Source: Colwellia sp. BRX10-3 (GTDB lineage: Bacteria; Pseudomonadota; Gammaproteobacteria; Enterobacterales; Alteromonadaceae). From it: 64,000 nucleotides of DNA. A model generated the notes under the pieces. That model did not search any database. It had not been told where the DNA came from and saw only the letters and a list, made by a program, of their open reading frames with translations. Location: assembly GCF_014077505.1 (NCBI RefSeq), contig NZ_JACGWA010000011.1, positions 59,534-123,533 of the forward strand, given 5' to 3'. Both the position numbers and the translations under genes were made by a program. Shown here one piece after another: positions 18,413-28,261 of the stretch; within the stretch, counting starts at the first letter, position 1; each line of letters opens with the position of its first letter.

Positions 18413-18937
18413 ATGTTATTTATGCGTTTATTAAAATCAACCCAAGTAACCGACCTACATCCAAATGTTAATCATCACTTTACGCGCAGAGCGACACGCG
18501 CCATTGTATTAAACGGTGAAAATATTCTATTGCTTTATACAAAGCGATATCACGATTACAGTTTGCCTGGTGGCGGTATTGATGAGGGTGAAGATAATAT
18601 TACTGGTCTTATTCGTGAATTGCGCGAAGAAACCGGTGCACAAAATGTCACTAACATTCAATCATTTGGTTACTATGAGGAATATCGTAATTGGTATAAA
18701 GCAGATTATGATATTATGCATATGCTTTCTTATTGTTATACCTGTGACATAGACCAAGAGCTACTAGCGCCAGAATTTGAACCCCACGAGCTGAAAAATG
18801 GTATGCAGCCCCTATGGATGAATATCCATGACGCCATTAAACACAATGAATTGGTAATAAAAAATAGTGACAAAAAAGGTTTGTCGATTGAGCGTGAAAC
18901 CTTTTTACTCAAACGTATAGTCGCTGAATTGCTTTAA
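18413..18937 (+). CDS. NUDIX hydrolase
   Basis: 174 residues with a complete Nudix box at residues 54-76: G, five residues, E60, seven residues, RE-L-R-EE-T-G-A. This binds the Mg2+ needed to cleave nucleoside-diphosphate-X substrates. The flanking LPGGGIDEG and LLLYTKRYHDYSLP strands are those of small MutT/ADP-sugar type members; the substrate is not evident. A short N-terminal extension of about 25 residues precedes the fold; Met4 is an alternative start. It is a single gene ending in a strong terminator shared with efpL. Confidence 0.92.
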   Translation: MLFMRLLKSTQVTDLHPNVNHHFTRRATRAIVLNGENILLLYTKRYHDYSLPGGGIDEGEDNITGLIRELREETGAQNVTNIQSFGYYEEYRNWYKADYDIMHMLSYCYTCDIDQELLAPEFEPHELKNGMQPLWMNIHDAIKHNELVIKNSDKKGLSIERETFLLKRIVAELL

Positions 18938-18984
18938 AATAATATCTCGCTAATGTAGGCATAGAGCGTATTTACCAACACAAT

Positions 18985-19016
18985 AAAAAACCAGTTAAAT
19001 AATTAACTGGTTTTTT
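18985..19016. terminator. Bidirectional rho-independent terminator
   Basis: AAAAAACCAGTTAA and TTAACTGGTTTTTT form a 14-bp perfect stem around a four-base loop, with T runs on both strands. It serves the NUDIX gene on the plus strand and efpL on the minus strand. Confidence 0.9.
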
Positions 19017-19075
19017 AAATTTTATACAGCAAAAATTTGAATGCTGTTGTTGTATAAAGTTAATCTCAAATCGGA

Positions 19076-19648
19076 TTATTTATCAGCACGGCCCATAAAT
19101 TTACGATCTTCTGTGTTAATTTTTATTTTATCACCGGTTGAAACGTGCTCTGGCACTTGCACCGTTAAGCCCGTTGATAAAATGGCAGGTTTAGTTCGAG
19201 CTGTCGCTGAACCACCTTTAATTGACGGGTCGGTTTCTGTGATAACCAACTCAACACTTGACGGTAAATCAACCGCTACAGGTACACCGTCAACAATAAT
19301 CACTTGTAAGCCTTGAGTTTCTTCATTAATGAATAAAACTTCTTCAGCAACTGACGATTCGTTCAGGTTATATGGTGTGTAGTCTTCATTATCCATAAAG
19401 ACGTATTCTTCGCCATCAATATAAGAAAACATCGCTGGACGACGGGTTAAATCTGCAAAATTGAGCATATCGTCAGCTTTAAATGTTTCATCAACTTTAC
19501 CGCCTGTTACTACATCATACATACGCATTCTGTATAAACTACCACCGGCACGACCTTGAGGGACTGAACGCTCAATATCTCTAACTATCATTACTTTTCC
19601 GTTATATTCTATAGCGGCATTCTTTTTTATATCACTAGCTTTTGGCAT
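19076..19648 (-). CDS. efpL: Elongation factor P-like protein EfpL (YeiP)
   Basis: 190 residues matching YeiP/EfpL rather than [56 protein letters not shown], and the C-terminal [23 protein letters not shown]. The tip loop of domain I reads [15 protein letters not shown], with Arg in the region where EF-P carries its modified Lys. E. coli EfpL has SPTARGAATLYKMR there. The family binds the ribosomal E site and relieves stalling at proline-rich motifs. It is monocistronic, with a terminator, next to an M14 peptidase gene transcribed in the same direction. Confidence 0.95.
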   Translation of the reverse strand: MPKASDIKKNAAIEYNGKVMIVRDIERSVPQGRAGGSLYRMRMYDVVTGGKVDETFKADDMLNFADLTRRPAMFSYIDGEEYVFMDNEDYTPYNLNESSVAEEVLFINEETQGLQVIIVDGVPVAVDLPSSVELVITETDPSIKGGSATARTKPAILSTGLTVQVPEHVSTGDKIKINTEDRKFMGRADK

Positions 19649-19731
19649 GAAAAACCATCCTCATTAAATTTATGCAAGAAAAATAGCATGTATAGCTTAT
19701 TATGCAAGAAGTTATCGGTTAAATACCTTGG

Positions 19732-20649
19732 TTAAAGCGCCATTAAATAATTTAATGCGCCGGTAATAACGGCCACCTGAGCAATGATACAACTTTCATC
19801 ATCAGCACTTGGACTATCTGGATATACCTCAGTGGTTGTAACATATGGCGCGTCGGTTAAGCCCATACATAAACCCAATTCACGAGCCGCATAGTTAATA
19901 ACACCCGCTTGCGCTAAAGGTACACCTATTAATTTATCTTGATTGTCTGCAGGAGCAATGTGTGTGACTTTTTCTACTGCCATTATGATAGCTTTTTGAA
20001 ACATAGCTTGAGGTTTAGCGCTATCAGCAACTAAATAAAAACCATCAGGTATATTCCAGTTTTTTTGCTCAATTGCATCTCTTGCGGCAAGTGCAGGTCT
20101 AAATTCACTATTATCGGTATCTGTGGTCTCGTGAAGATCTATATGCGCTATAAACTCAACACCCAGTGTTTTCATATACATCATAACCGCTGATGACTCT
20201 TGTGCGGGGCTATTCTCATAAAACGAGCGATTAGGGTCGATAGTTAATGGATTCCAACGATTAATCGTTTCATAACCCCACGGACTAATACAAGGTAAAA
20301 CTACAAAGTTAAAGGCATCTTGAAATGGCTTATCAGCGGTATGAAGAAACCGAATTGCACCTTGAACACCACTAGTTTCATAACCGTGTACACCGCCTGT
20401 GATTAAAATAGTGGGTTTATCTTCTTTCCAATTTGATGATTTTAAAGCATATAATGGATAATTTTCTTCATCATAAAGTAAACTCCCGTACTGCTCGATA
20501 GTATAACGTTCACTTAAACCATCTAATTTAGTTACAACCTCTTCAAAGTAGCTGCGTTTTTTTTGCTGGTGTTGAAACCATATTTCCTTATCGCCATCAG
20601 TCCATTTTTTGCCCTGCTCGCCAATAGGATATGCTGCTTCTGAATTCAT
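19732..20649 (-). CDS. M14-family zinc carboxypeptidase-like protein
   Basis: 305 residues with the M14/AstE-type metal site: GGVHGYE supplies His88 and Glu91, HIDLHE supplies the distal His169/His173, and DPNR at 138-141 binds the substrate carboxylate. There is no signal peptide, so it is cytosolic. The family removes C-terminal or amide-linked amino acids; members of this length act on small peptides or succinylated/acylated amino acids, and the substrate is not evident here. It lies 83 bp upstream of efpL in the same direction and may share a transcript. The start is supported by full family length. Confidence 0.85.
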   Translation of the reverse strand: MNSEAAYPIGEQGKKWTDGDKEIWFQHQQKKRSYFEEVVTKLDGLSERYTIEQYGSLLYDEENYPLYALKSSNWKEDKPTILITGGVHGYETSGVQGAIRFLHTADKPFQDAFNFVVLPCISPWGYETINRWNPLTIDPNRSFYENSPAQESSAVMMYMKTLGVEFIAHIDLHETTDTDNSEFRPALAARDAIEQKNWNIPDGFYLVADSAKPQAMFQKAIIMAVEKVTHIAPADNQDKLIGVPLAQAGVINYAARELGLCMGLTDAPYVTTTEVYPDSPSADDESCIIAQVAVITGALNYLMAL

Positions 20650-20775
20650 AAAGTTACCTAATAAGTTTATACACTAAGTTTACGGTTAGAAATTGTATTA
20701 TACCTAGGCATGACAAGAATCAAATATACCTGAAACAATTTAATGTAAGTATTAACACATAACGTCTAAATTTCA

Positions 20776-20931
20776 ATGGCAACACTTGGTTGGTTAAATG
20801 AAACTAAAGCACTACCACTTTTTAATGAATGTCAGCTTTTGCAGATAATAGATCAAGGTATTATCGAATACTGTCGTTCAGGTAAGCTTAATCAATTATT
20901 GGCTAATTATGGCATTATCGACTGGCAGTAA
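20776..20931 (+). CDS. Possible small protein, 51 residues
   Basis: An ATG-to-TAA frame reading MATLGWLNETKALPLFNECQ..., ending YGIIDWQ, in a 350-bp gap. The composition is protein-like (amphipathic helices, few rare residues) and not like random AT-rich sequence, but I see no ribosome binding site and know no homologue. It could be the C-terminal remnant of a larger gene. The remaining gap sequence on either side shows nothing I can name. Confidence 0.35.
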   Translation: MATLGWLNETKALPLFNECQLLQIIDQGIIEYCRSGKLNQLLANYGIIDWQ

Positions 20932-21079
20932 TTATTTCAGATAAAAAATGGTTAATATTTTATAAATAACTCTATTTACGGCATTAATTCCCATATAAAT
21001 GCTGCAATCCCTTCTCATTTGCCATAACATAGTATGTATGAAACAATTTATTAACATTTACGTCAAAAGGAATTTTATT

Positions 21080-22165
21080 GTGAGCCAACAAAAAAAATCA
21101 ATTTTATTAATTTCAAGTCTACTCTGTGCATTGGGTGTTAACGCACAAGAGGCACCAAAAGCAGAAGATCTTGTCGGTAAAACATATGTCGGTATTCATG
21201 GTACAAGGTTAGATACTGACGACGATAGACTCACATCTAATGATGTTGATTTTATCAAACATGCTAATGGCATGGGTGCTGAAATTGGACATCGTTATAG
21301 TGAATTTTCAGAGTTAAGATTATCCTATACTAACCTAAACTTAACTAGAGTAGGTTGGGCACCAAGTACACCATCAGGTTCAAATATCGCATTAAATTAT
21401 CTTTATTTTCCGAACAAAGAAAACTTTTATGTTATGGCTGGAGCGAGTGCCATAGACGTTATTGAAACCAAATTGTCTGTGAACATTGGTGCCGGCTACC
21501 GTCATTATATTACTGACCGTAGTGCAGTTTATTTTGAAGGTAATGGTTACTATCAAATAGATAATGTCTATACCGACTTAAGTGCCCAAATTGGTTTTAT
21601 TTACTTTTTTGGCGATACACAAAAGAAAATTGTACGCACTAAACCTGTAGTTGAATCTGCACCAGCAAAAGCAGCCCCAGTTGTTGCCATGATTATAGAT
21701 ACTGACGGTGATGGTGTTATTGATAGTAAAGATCAATGTAAAGCGACACCCGCTGACAATAAAGTTGACAGTAATGGTTGTACCATTTTTACCGAAGAAA
21801 ATGATGCAATGCATTTACACGTTAAATTTGATAATTCAAAAGCCATCGTTAAAGCAGAATATTTAGAAAACATTAAAGCCGCTGCTGACTTCTTGAAAGC
21901 ATATCCACATATCTCATTAGAGATCAAAGGACACACATCAAGTACAGGTTCTGCCGCATTCAATCAAAAACTTTCTCAACAACGCGCTGATGCAATTGTT
22001 AAAGTACTAGTTGATGAATTTGGTGTTAATGCCTCTCGTTTGACTGCGAAAGGTATGGGCGAAGCAGAGTTACTAAGCACAGATAATACTTTGCAAGCAC
22101 ATCAAGCAAACAGACGTATTGAAGCTAAAGTTAAAGTAGACAAAAAAGTTCCTGTTAAACGTTAA
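21080..22165 (+). CDS. OmpA/OprF-type outer-membrane protein
   Basis: 361 residues from a GTG at 21080, preceded by AAAAGGAA eight bases away; the longer frame from 20999 lacks a signal. The signal peptide is ILLISSLLCALGVNA. An eight-stranded beta-barrel region (about 25-190) follows, then a thrombospondin-3-like calcium linker DTDGDGVIDSKDQCKATP, and a C-terminal OmpA domain with LEIKGHTSSTGS and NQKLSQQRADAI that binds peptidoglycan. It should tie the outer membrane to the cell wall. A second, related protein is encoded at 49.3 kb. It has its own terminator. Confidence 0.93.
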   Translation: MSQQKKSILLISSLLCALGVNAQEAPKAEDLVGKTYVGIHGTRLDTDDDRLTSNDVDFIKHANGMGAEIGHRYSEFSELRLSYTNLNLTRVGWAPSTPSGSNIALNYLYFPNKENFYVMAGASAIDVIETKLSVNIGAGYRHYITDRSAVYFEGNGYYQIDNVYTDLSAQIGFIYFFGDTQKKIVRTKPVVESAPAKAAPVVAMIIDTDGDGVIDSKDQCKATPADNKVDSNGCTIFTEENDAMHLHVKFDNSKAIVKAEYLENIKAAADFLKAYPHISLEIKGHTSSTGSAAFNQKLSQQRADAIVKVLVDEFGVNASRLTAKGMGEAELLSTDNTLQAHQANRRIEAKVKVDKKVPVKR

Positions 22166-22195
22166 TAACGTCTAAATACTTATCTTAGAAATATA

Positions 22196-22232
22196 AAACG
22201 CTGTTATCATTATTTGATAACAGCGTTTTTTT
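22196..22232 (+). terminator. Rho-independent terminator of the OmpA gene
   Basis: AAACGCTGTTATCA and TGATAACAGCGTTT form a long perfect stem with a short loop, followed by a run of T. It lies 30 bp past the stop codon. Confidence 0.92.
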
Positions 22233-22475
22233 ATAGTTTATTTTTATAAAAGTAAATTATTCAAAGATTAACTAAATTGTCTGATATATTTATTCGATTC
22301 ATCAATTAAATTGATCATTGTATCCTTTGCCAAAATTATTTAACGATAGAGGTAACCCAGTAATAGAAATAAAGCTACAATTATCATCAAAATCATTAAT
22401 AATTTTAATAAATTATAGAAAATTTATGCTAGTTTAAACTATGACAAAAAATTGAAATTGAGGGCGGCATTTACA

Positions 22476-23666
22476 ATGCCTGACAATTTACCAAACAACG
22501 AAAAATATTCAGATGAAGTTCAGTGCTTTGAATGTGCGCTGACAGTCAGATTACCTAAATTAAACGAAAATCAAAAAGCACAATGCCCACGTTGTGGCTA
22601 TACATTGAGTGCGTTTCACCGCAATGCTAATGCAAGAATTGTCGCTTTTTCCATAACCGCATTAATATTTTTATTGGCCTCATTGCCCTTTAAGTTTTTA
22701 TCTTTTAGTGCCAATGGTTTAGAAAATCACTTTGATGCCATTACAAGTTTTTTTGTTTTAATCGATAATAATTATCAACTTTTAGCGCTTATTGAATTTC
22801 TGACTATATTTGCCATCCCCACCGTGGTTTTATTGTCATTAATTTATTTACTTATCCCGATGAATAAAGGCTTATATCCCAAGTATGCTCGCAAGGTATT
22901 AGCGATGGTATTTAAGTTATTACCATGGAGCATGGTAGAAATATTTCTCATTGGTACTTTGGTTAGCTTAATTAAGATTATTTCAATGGCGGAAATTGAA
23001 CTGGGCTTATCTTTTTATGCGTTCATTTTATTTTCATTGTCGATGACAATAGTAATATTACATCTTGATAAACATGAGCTTTACCAATTATTAACTCAGG
23101 TAGAGAAAGCACATAATATCGAAATAGCACAAAGTTATTCTAAAGTAGCGCAAGAAAATCCAGTAACACACGCTTTAAGTGTGCAAAAAACTTGGGCGCT
23201 GCTGCTTACAGCAGTAATTTTGTACATACCAGCGAATACCTTCCCAATCATGACCACTCACTTTTTGGGTCAAGACGATCCCAGTACAATCATAGGTGGG
23301 GTAATTTTACTGTGGAAAGGCGGCTCCTACCCTATTGCTGCCATTGTGTTTATTGCCAGTGTTGTGATACCTGTAGCTAAAATATTAGTGCTAGCATGGC
23401 TAAATTATAGTGTTCAAAAACAAAGTCATAGATTAAGCTTAGAGAGAATAAAATGGTATCGTATGGCTGAGTTCGTCGGTCGGTGGTCAATGATCGATGT
23501 GTTTGTGGTGATTATTTTGGCTAGCTTAATTCAGCTTGGGCCTACTATGAGCATTACACCTGGCGCTGCCACATTAGCATTTTCTGGCTTAGTCATTGTC
23601 ACTATGCTGGCCGCAATGAGTTTTGAACCTCAATTGATATGGAATGATAGAAAAAAATATGAATGA
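22476..23666 (+). CDS. pqiA: Paraquat-inducible protein A, inner-membrane subunit
   Basis: 396 residues from ATG 22476, with GAGGG upstream; a TTG eight codons earlier is the longer option. An N-terminal zinc ribbon has CFEC (17/20) and CPRC (37/40), followed by eight hydrophobic helices in two PqiA repeats. The second repeat contains KTWALLLTAVILYIPANTFPIM and the conserved GGSYPIAAIVFIASVVIPVAKI. PqiA is the inner-membrane part of the PqiABC envelope-spanning lipid conduit. The usual second zinc ribbon before repeat two is not apparent. pqiB overlaps its end. Confidence 0.92.
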   Translation: MPDNLPNNEKYSDEVQCFECALTVRLPKLNENQKAQCPRCGYTLSAFHRNANARIVAFSITALIFLLASLPFKFLSFSANGLENHFDAITSFFVLIDNNYQLLALIEFLTIFAIPTVVLLSLIYLLIPMNKGLYPKYARKVLAMVFKLLPWSMVEIFLIGTLVSLIKIISMAEIELGLSFYAFILFSLSMTIVILHLDKHELYQLLTQVEKAHNIEIAQSYSKVAQENPVTHALSVQKTWALLLTAVILYIPANTFPIMTTHFLGQDDPSTIIGGVILLWKGGSYPIAAIVFIASVVIPVAKILVLAWLNYSVQKQSHRLSLERIKWYRMAEFVGRWSMIDVFVVIILASLIQLGPTMSITPGAATLAFSGLVIVTMLAAMSFEPQLIWNDRKKYE

Positions 23667-25317
23667 TTCACAAGCAGCAAACGCAACAGTAAAGCAAATT
23701 AAAACCGTATCAACAATCTGGTTCATACCTTTAATTGCGGTCTTTATTGGTTGCTGGATGATTTATTATCAATGGAGTAATGCAGGTACAGAGATCATCA
23801 TCCATTTTTCTACTGCTGAAGGCATGGAAGCTGGAAAAACAAAAATTAAGTCACGTAATGTTGATATTGGCGAAGTCAGTCAAATTGAGCTAAATAAAAA
23901 TGGTAACGGTGTTATTGTCAAAGCAAAAATAAAAAAAACGGCTGAACAATTTCTAGTCACCGACAGTATGTTCTGGGTGGTTTCACCGCAAATATCACAT
24001 GCCGGAATATCTGGTCTAAGCACTCTAATATCGGGAGTTTATATTGAAATATCGCCAGGAAAAAGCAATAACGAACGTTATTTATTTGATGCTTTAAATT
24101 CGCCGCCATTAACCCCTGCAGGCACCCCTGGATTACATATAACCCTTAATAGTAATGACCAATTTGCTTACTCAAAAGGTGATCCCATCATCTATAAAGG
24201 CTTAACTGTGGGCCAATTTGAAGATATTTATTTTAACTTTGAAGAACGTGTTGTTTATTATAATGCTTTTATCAAATCCCCCTATCATCAACTGATCACC
24301 AGTAATACAAAATTTTGGGATGTTAGTGGCTTGCAGCTAGATTTAAATGCAGATGGCATATCAGTTAAAACCGGCAATTTTGAGACTATGTTAACCAATG
24401 GAGCAACCTTTGGTATTCCTGAAGGTATGGCAATTGGTGAAATAATTGGCGAACGTTCATATTTTGATATTTACGCGAGTTATGAAGAAGCTGACGATGA
24501 AAGATATCGCCGCTCAATTGAGTTCGTTGTACTGGTTAATGACTCTATTAGAGGATTGTCAGTTGGCGCACCTGTCGAATATAAAGGAGTACAAATAGGC
24601 AAAGTACGTTCAACTAATTTAATACACTCACAAGAGCATGAACAGTTAATCGAGGAGGATTTTAAAATTCCTGTGCTGATCAGTTTACAGCCTGGTCGTG
24701 TCGGCTTACCTGACAACGATAAAGGTGAAAGCTTAATGAAAGAGCAAAATATTTTTTGGATCGAACAGGGTTTAAAAGCGGTTCTGCGAACGGGTAATAT
24801 TTTAACCGGCAGTTTATACGTTGATTTACAACATAATAAAGGCCAACCCATCACTGAAATAGCAAAATATGGTGATTACCCCATTATTCCGACAAACAGT
24901 GATGATTTTACCCAAATCACCTCAAAAGCAGAGCAGTTTATAGATAACTTAAATAATATTCCGCTGAATAAAATGAGTGAAAATGCTAATAAATTCATGC
25001 TAGAAATAACCCAAACCGCTCAAGAGTTACAGGGAGTAAGTCAAAGTCTAGATAAATTATTGAGTCAAGTTGAACAACAGAAAATCAGTAGTCAACTAAG
25101 TAAAACCCTACAAGGTATTACAACCCTAACTAAAGACATGTCGTCAGGCTCTCAAGGATATGAAGAACTGCGCACCACGTTACATACGTTAACCGCAACA
25201 ATGAACGAACTAAAACCGCTGCTCAATCAGCTCAAGCATAAGCCTAATAGTTTGATATTTAATAATGGTGAAACATCTGAGCCAATGCCAACAAAACTTA
25301 ATGGAGCCCAACAATGA
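23659..25317 (+). CDS. pqiB: MCE-family lipid transport protein PqiB
   Basis: 552 residues from ATG 23659, overlapping pqiA by eight bases; an ATG five codons earlier is an alternative start. One N-terminal membrane helix (WFIPLIAVFIGCWMIYY) is followed by three MCE/MlaD domains, beginning near IIIHFSTAEGMEAGKTKIK, ITLNSNDQFAYSKGDPIIY and FVVLVNDSIRGLSVGAPVEY. A long C-terminal alpha-helical region (about 420-520) follows. In E. coli the protein forms a hexameric syringe that reaches across the periplasm to the outer membrane and moves phospholipid. Its stop overlaps the start of pqiC. Confidence 0.95.
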   Translation: MNDSQAANATVKQIKTVSTIWFIPLIAVFIGCWMIYYQWSNAGTEIIIHFSTAEGMEAGKTKIKSRNVDIGEVSQIELNKNGNGVIVKAKIKKTAEQFLVTDSMFWVVSPQISHAGISGLSTLISGVYIEISPGKSNNERYLFDALNSPPLTPAGTPGLHITLNSNDQFAYSKGDPIIYKGLTVGQFEDIYFNFEERVVYYNAFIKSPYHQLITSNTKFWDVSGLQLDLNADGISVKTGNFETMLTNGATFGIPEGMAIGEIIGERSYFDIYASYEEADDERYRRSIEFVVLVNDSIRGLSVGAPVEYKGVQIGKVRSTNLIHSQEHEQLIEEDFKIPVLISLQPGRVGLPDNDKGESLMKEQNIFWIEQGLKAVLRTGNILTGSLYVDLQHNKGQPITEIAKYGDYPIIPTNSDDFTQITSKAEQFIDNLNNIPLNKMSENANKFMLEITQTAQELQGVSQSLDKLLSQVEQQKISSQLSKTLQGITTLTKDMSSGSQGYEELRTTLHTLTATMNELKPLLNQLKHKPNSLIFNNGETSEPMPTKLNGAQQ

Positions 25318-25913
25318 AACAGGCGTTAATGGTAACTATTGTATCAATTATGCTGTTCGCAGCTTGTAGCTCAAATCCGTCGAGTAAAACGCAATATTAT
25401 TTACTTAACAGTCCAACGAGTTCAAACACTGTAGCCATTCATGATGAAAACAGCCCAGTAATAGCCATCACTTTATTAGAGTTACCTGACTATTTAAAAC
25501 AGCCCAGTTTAGTTTTACAACTTTCGAGTCATCAATTGCACTACTCGCATTTTCATATGTGGGCAGAGCCCTTACAAAGCAGTTTTACGCAAGCTTTATC
25601 AGCAGACTTGAATAGTCTAAGTAGTCGCTTTCACTATAGGGTGACGCCTGCTACAAACCAAGAAATAGCTAATACCGTAGACAAAGTCATCGTCATTAAC
25701 ATAACCTCATTTCATGCTACACATCAATCGCAAGCGATACTTGTAGGCACTTATTCACTGCAAGGTAAAAGCTTGCAAAGCCAAGCAAAAGAGCATGGCT
25801 TTAATCTTGAAGTAACGCTGAATAAAAACGGCTATGAACACGCTGTCGAGCAAATGCGATATGTGATCACACAATTGGCCAAAAAAATCACCAACAACCT
25901 AGTGGATGAATAA
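25314..25913 (+). CDS. pqiC: PqiC-type outer-membrane lipoprotein
   Basis: 199 residues with lipobox FAAC (Cys18) and the PqiC/YmbA (DUF330, ABC-type transport auxiliary) start KTQYYLL. The family segment LPDYLKQPSLVLQ...WAEPLQSSFTQAL is present. It should sit in the inner leaflet of the outer membrane and receive the PqiB needle. Translationally coupled to pqiB by an ATGA overlap, completing pqiABC. Confidence 0.92.
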   Translation: MKQALMVTIVSIMLFAACSSNPSSKTQYYLLNSPTSSNTVAIHDENSPVIAITLLELPDYLKQPSLVLQLSSHQLHYSHFHMWAEPLQSSFTQALSADLNSLSSRFHYRVTPATNQEIANTVDKVIVINITSFHATHQSQAILVGTYSLQGKSLQSQAKEHGFNLEVTLNKNGYEHAVEQMRYVITQLAKKITNNLVDE

Positions 25914-25985
25914 TACATAGGCTATCGACAATAGTGTTTATATTGGTAGACTAAATTCCAAAACATTATATGTGAGTAATTTGAT

Positions 25986-26459
25986 ATGACACCTGCAGTT
26001 AAGCAACTTAATAAATTAAAACTTACTTATAAATTACATCAATATCAGCATGATGCAGGCTGCAAGTCATTTGGCCTTGAAGCAGTAGATAAACTAAATG
26101 TTGATTCAAAAGTTGTATTTAAAACACTCGTTGTTGAAGTTGATAATGCTTATTTAGCCGTTGCTATAATCCCGGTAATAAAGCAGCTCAGTTTAAAAAA
26201 ACTGGCCAAAACCCTTAACGCTAAAAAGATCAAAATGGCTGAGGCTAATAAAGTGGAAAACTCAACAGGTTATGTACTTGGAGGTGTTAGCCCACTGGGG
26301 CAAAAAAAACCATTATTGAAGGTATTGGATAACAGTGCTAGTAAATTAACTACCGTTTTTGTCAGTGGTGGTAAGCGTGGCTTAGAGATTGAATTGTCGC
26401 CTGAAAACCTTATACTATCATCACGAGCTAGCTTTGCTGATATTATCAGCGAAGTATAA
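25986..26459 (+). CDS. ybaK: Cys-tRNA(Pro)/Cys-tRNA(Cys) deacylase YbaK
   Basis: 157 residues with the YbaK fold: MTPAVKQLNKLKLTY, VVFKTLVVEV with the catalytic Lys, and GYVLGGVSPLGQKK near residue 95, all conserved in YbaK. It hydrolyses Cys mischarged onto tRNA(Pro) by prolyl-tRNA synthetase. It follows pqiC by 72 bp and could be read from the same transcript, but the functions are unrelated. Length and start match the family. Confidence 0.95.
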   Translation: MTPAVKQLNKLKLTYKLHQYQHDAGCKSFGLEAVDKLNVDSKVVFKTLVVEVDNAYLAVAIIPVIKQLSLKKLAKTLNAKKIKMAEANKVENSTGYVLGGVSPLGQKKPLLKVLDNSASKLTTVFVSGGKRGLEIELSPENLILSSRASFADIISEV

Positions 26460-26494
26460 ACCTAAGCTAAATTCACACGGCCTTAAGCGTTTAT

Positions 26495-27221
26495 ATGTCA
26501 AAAATTATTATTGGGTTCATCCTTACCTCACTGATTTTAACATGCTGTATAGCAAATCAGTCATTTAAGTGGTGGTTAGACTTTCTAAACCTCCCTATGT
26601 CATTAAAGAAAGCCTATCGGGTTTCGAATTAGAGCTAATTCACCACATATTATCGAATATAGGAAAAAATCCTGAATTTATTTTAATCCCTTATGATCGC
26701 TCAGAAAAAATGTTCGAGTTACCAGGTATCAATGCAGTTTTGTCAGTAAACGAACAACTTTTCCAAATAGTAAGACTCTATGTAATAGCTATATTAACTA
26801 TCAAAATGTAGCTATATCACTTAAAATGAATAATATATTACTCAATAATATCAGAGGTATAGAGAATTACTCTATTGCTTAATTCCTACTGGCTCACAAA
26901 GTATGAGGTGAAAAACTTGTCTCAGCAGTGGCTAGTAGCCCGATGTTTATTCAAGTCGCAAATGAAGAAAAACAGGTAGATTTACTGCTGCTAGGACGTA
27001 TTGATATAGTAGTGATGGATATTAAAATATTTTTATACTACTTAAATAAACTCAATATAAGTGAAAAAAAAAGCGATCTCCAATTCCACTATATATTTCC
27101 AATAAGCCCTTCTAGAATCGCATTTAAAAATAGCGATGATATGAATGCATTTAATCAAACTATGAAAAAATACAAAATGACTAATAATCATCAAGAACTT
27201 ATTGAAAAATATAACTTTTAA
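26495..27221 (+). pseudogene. Decayed periplasmic solute-binding protein (SBP_bac_3-like)
   Basis: A signal peptide reads MSKIIIGFILTSLILTCCIA. The frame then breaks, and the expected mature sequence continues in another frame from about 26569: RLSKPPYVIKESLSGFELEL, typical of polar-amino-acid binding proteins (PPYV..GFE.EL). A second break follows near 26811, and the C-terminal lobe resumes from 26928 (LLLLGRIDIVVMDIKIFLYY...). At least two frameshifts and several stops disable it. The amino-acid-binding motif places it in the transporter substrate-binding domain superfamily; in this host group many such proteins are orphan, without an ABC partner. Confidence 0.8.
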
Positions 27222-28261
27222 TTATTAGGTACTAATATCACCTTACCATCACTTTTATGTTGAGCGTAATGATCTAATGCCGGAGCAAAATCATCAAAAC
27301 CTACCCTGGCATAAATATCAGTTTTAAAAATTCCTTGAGCAAATAATTTTTGTACTTTCGAACTTAGGGCTAATACCTTTAATGGAGAGGCATCACCAAT
27401 GTATTTTGCCAACCAAAAGCCTTCTATTCTGATATCACGAAATATTACATCTGCAACACTAAACAAGCCGCCAAGCGCGTCATGAGTTTCAGTTAAACGA
27501 CCATAAACCAAGGCTGTAGAGCTATTAGGCATTGCTTTTAAAGCCCTAGGAGTGTCATTGGCTGCAACTGCATCTAACAATACCCTAGCGTTGAGTTTTT
27601 TCGCCCATTGCTTTAATGAATCATCAAAATTTTCATCTGAGGTTAATAACACGCAATCTGCACCTAAAGCTTGCAAAACTTTCACATTAGCTTCACTGCG
27701 CACTGTCGCTATGGTTTTAATACCTTTAAGTTTTGCATAACGAATAGCGCCCTTACCTACTTGGCTTGCCCCTGCATTAATCACAATGGCTTTACTGCCA
27801 AGTGCTATAGCCCGTTCTACGAGGCAAACAGAAGTACAAGGGTTAACGATAATGGTTGCCGCTTGGTCATCACTTAATTCTTTTCGAACGGGTAAACAAA
27901 AGTTTGCTTTTGTAATGGCATATTCAGCCCACACGCCATCAATGCCCGGTTGTGCTGACAAAGCAACCCGCTTTCCCTTTAACCACTTACCATAAAGTCC
28001 GGCGTTGGCTTCTACTACAATGCCACAACCTTCAAACCCAACAAAAGCACCATCTTGGGGTGCTAAACCATACTTACCCAACAAATACATTAAATCAGAG
28101 GGATTAACAGGTGTGGCCAGCATTTTAACTAATACTTGCCCAGGCTTAAGTTGAGGCAATGTTTTTTCAATGCGTTTTATTCTTTGCGAGGGTGTTAAAT
28201 CGCTATTATCACTCAGTTCTAAAGCGAAACCTTTTACTGCTTCTCTTGTTTTTTCAGACAA
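27218..28261 (-). CDS. Zinc-independent MDR-family dehydrogenase / quinone oxidoreductase
   Basis: 347 residues of the medium-chain dehydrogenase superfamily. The N-terminal GroES-like domain has LVKMLATPVNPSDLMYL and GFEGCGIVVEA; the Rossmann domain has VINAGASQVGKGAIRYAKLKG. The structural-zinc cysteine cluster is missing, as in quinone oxidoreductase and enoyl-reductase branches that use NADPH. The natural substrate is unclear; reduction of electrophilic enones or enoyl thioesters is likely. The AAGTAATCTCC leader in the gap includes a GGAGATT ribosome site. It converges on the degenerate binding-protein gene, overlapping its end by four bases. Confidence 0.85.
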   Translation of the reverse strand: MSEKTREAVKGFALELSDNSDLTPSQRIKRIEKTLPQLKPGQVLVKMLATPVNPSDLMYLLGKYGLAPQDGAFVGFEGCGIVVEANAGLYGKWLKGKRVALSAQPGIDGVWAEYAITKANFCLPVRKELSDDQAATIIVNPCTSVCLVERAIALGSKAIVINAGASQVGKGAIRYAKLKGIKTIATVRSEANVKVLQALGADCVLLTSDENFDDSLKQWAKKLNARVLLDAVAANDTPRALKAMPNSSTALVYGRLTETHDALGGLFSVADVIFRDIRIEGFWLAKYIGDASPLKVLALSSKVQKLFAQGIFKTDIYARVGFDDFAPALDHYAQHKSDGKVILVPNN

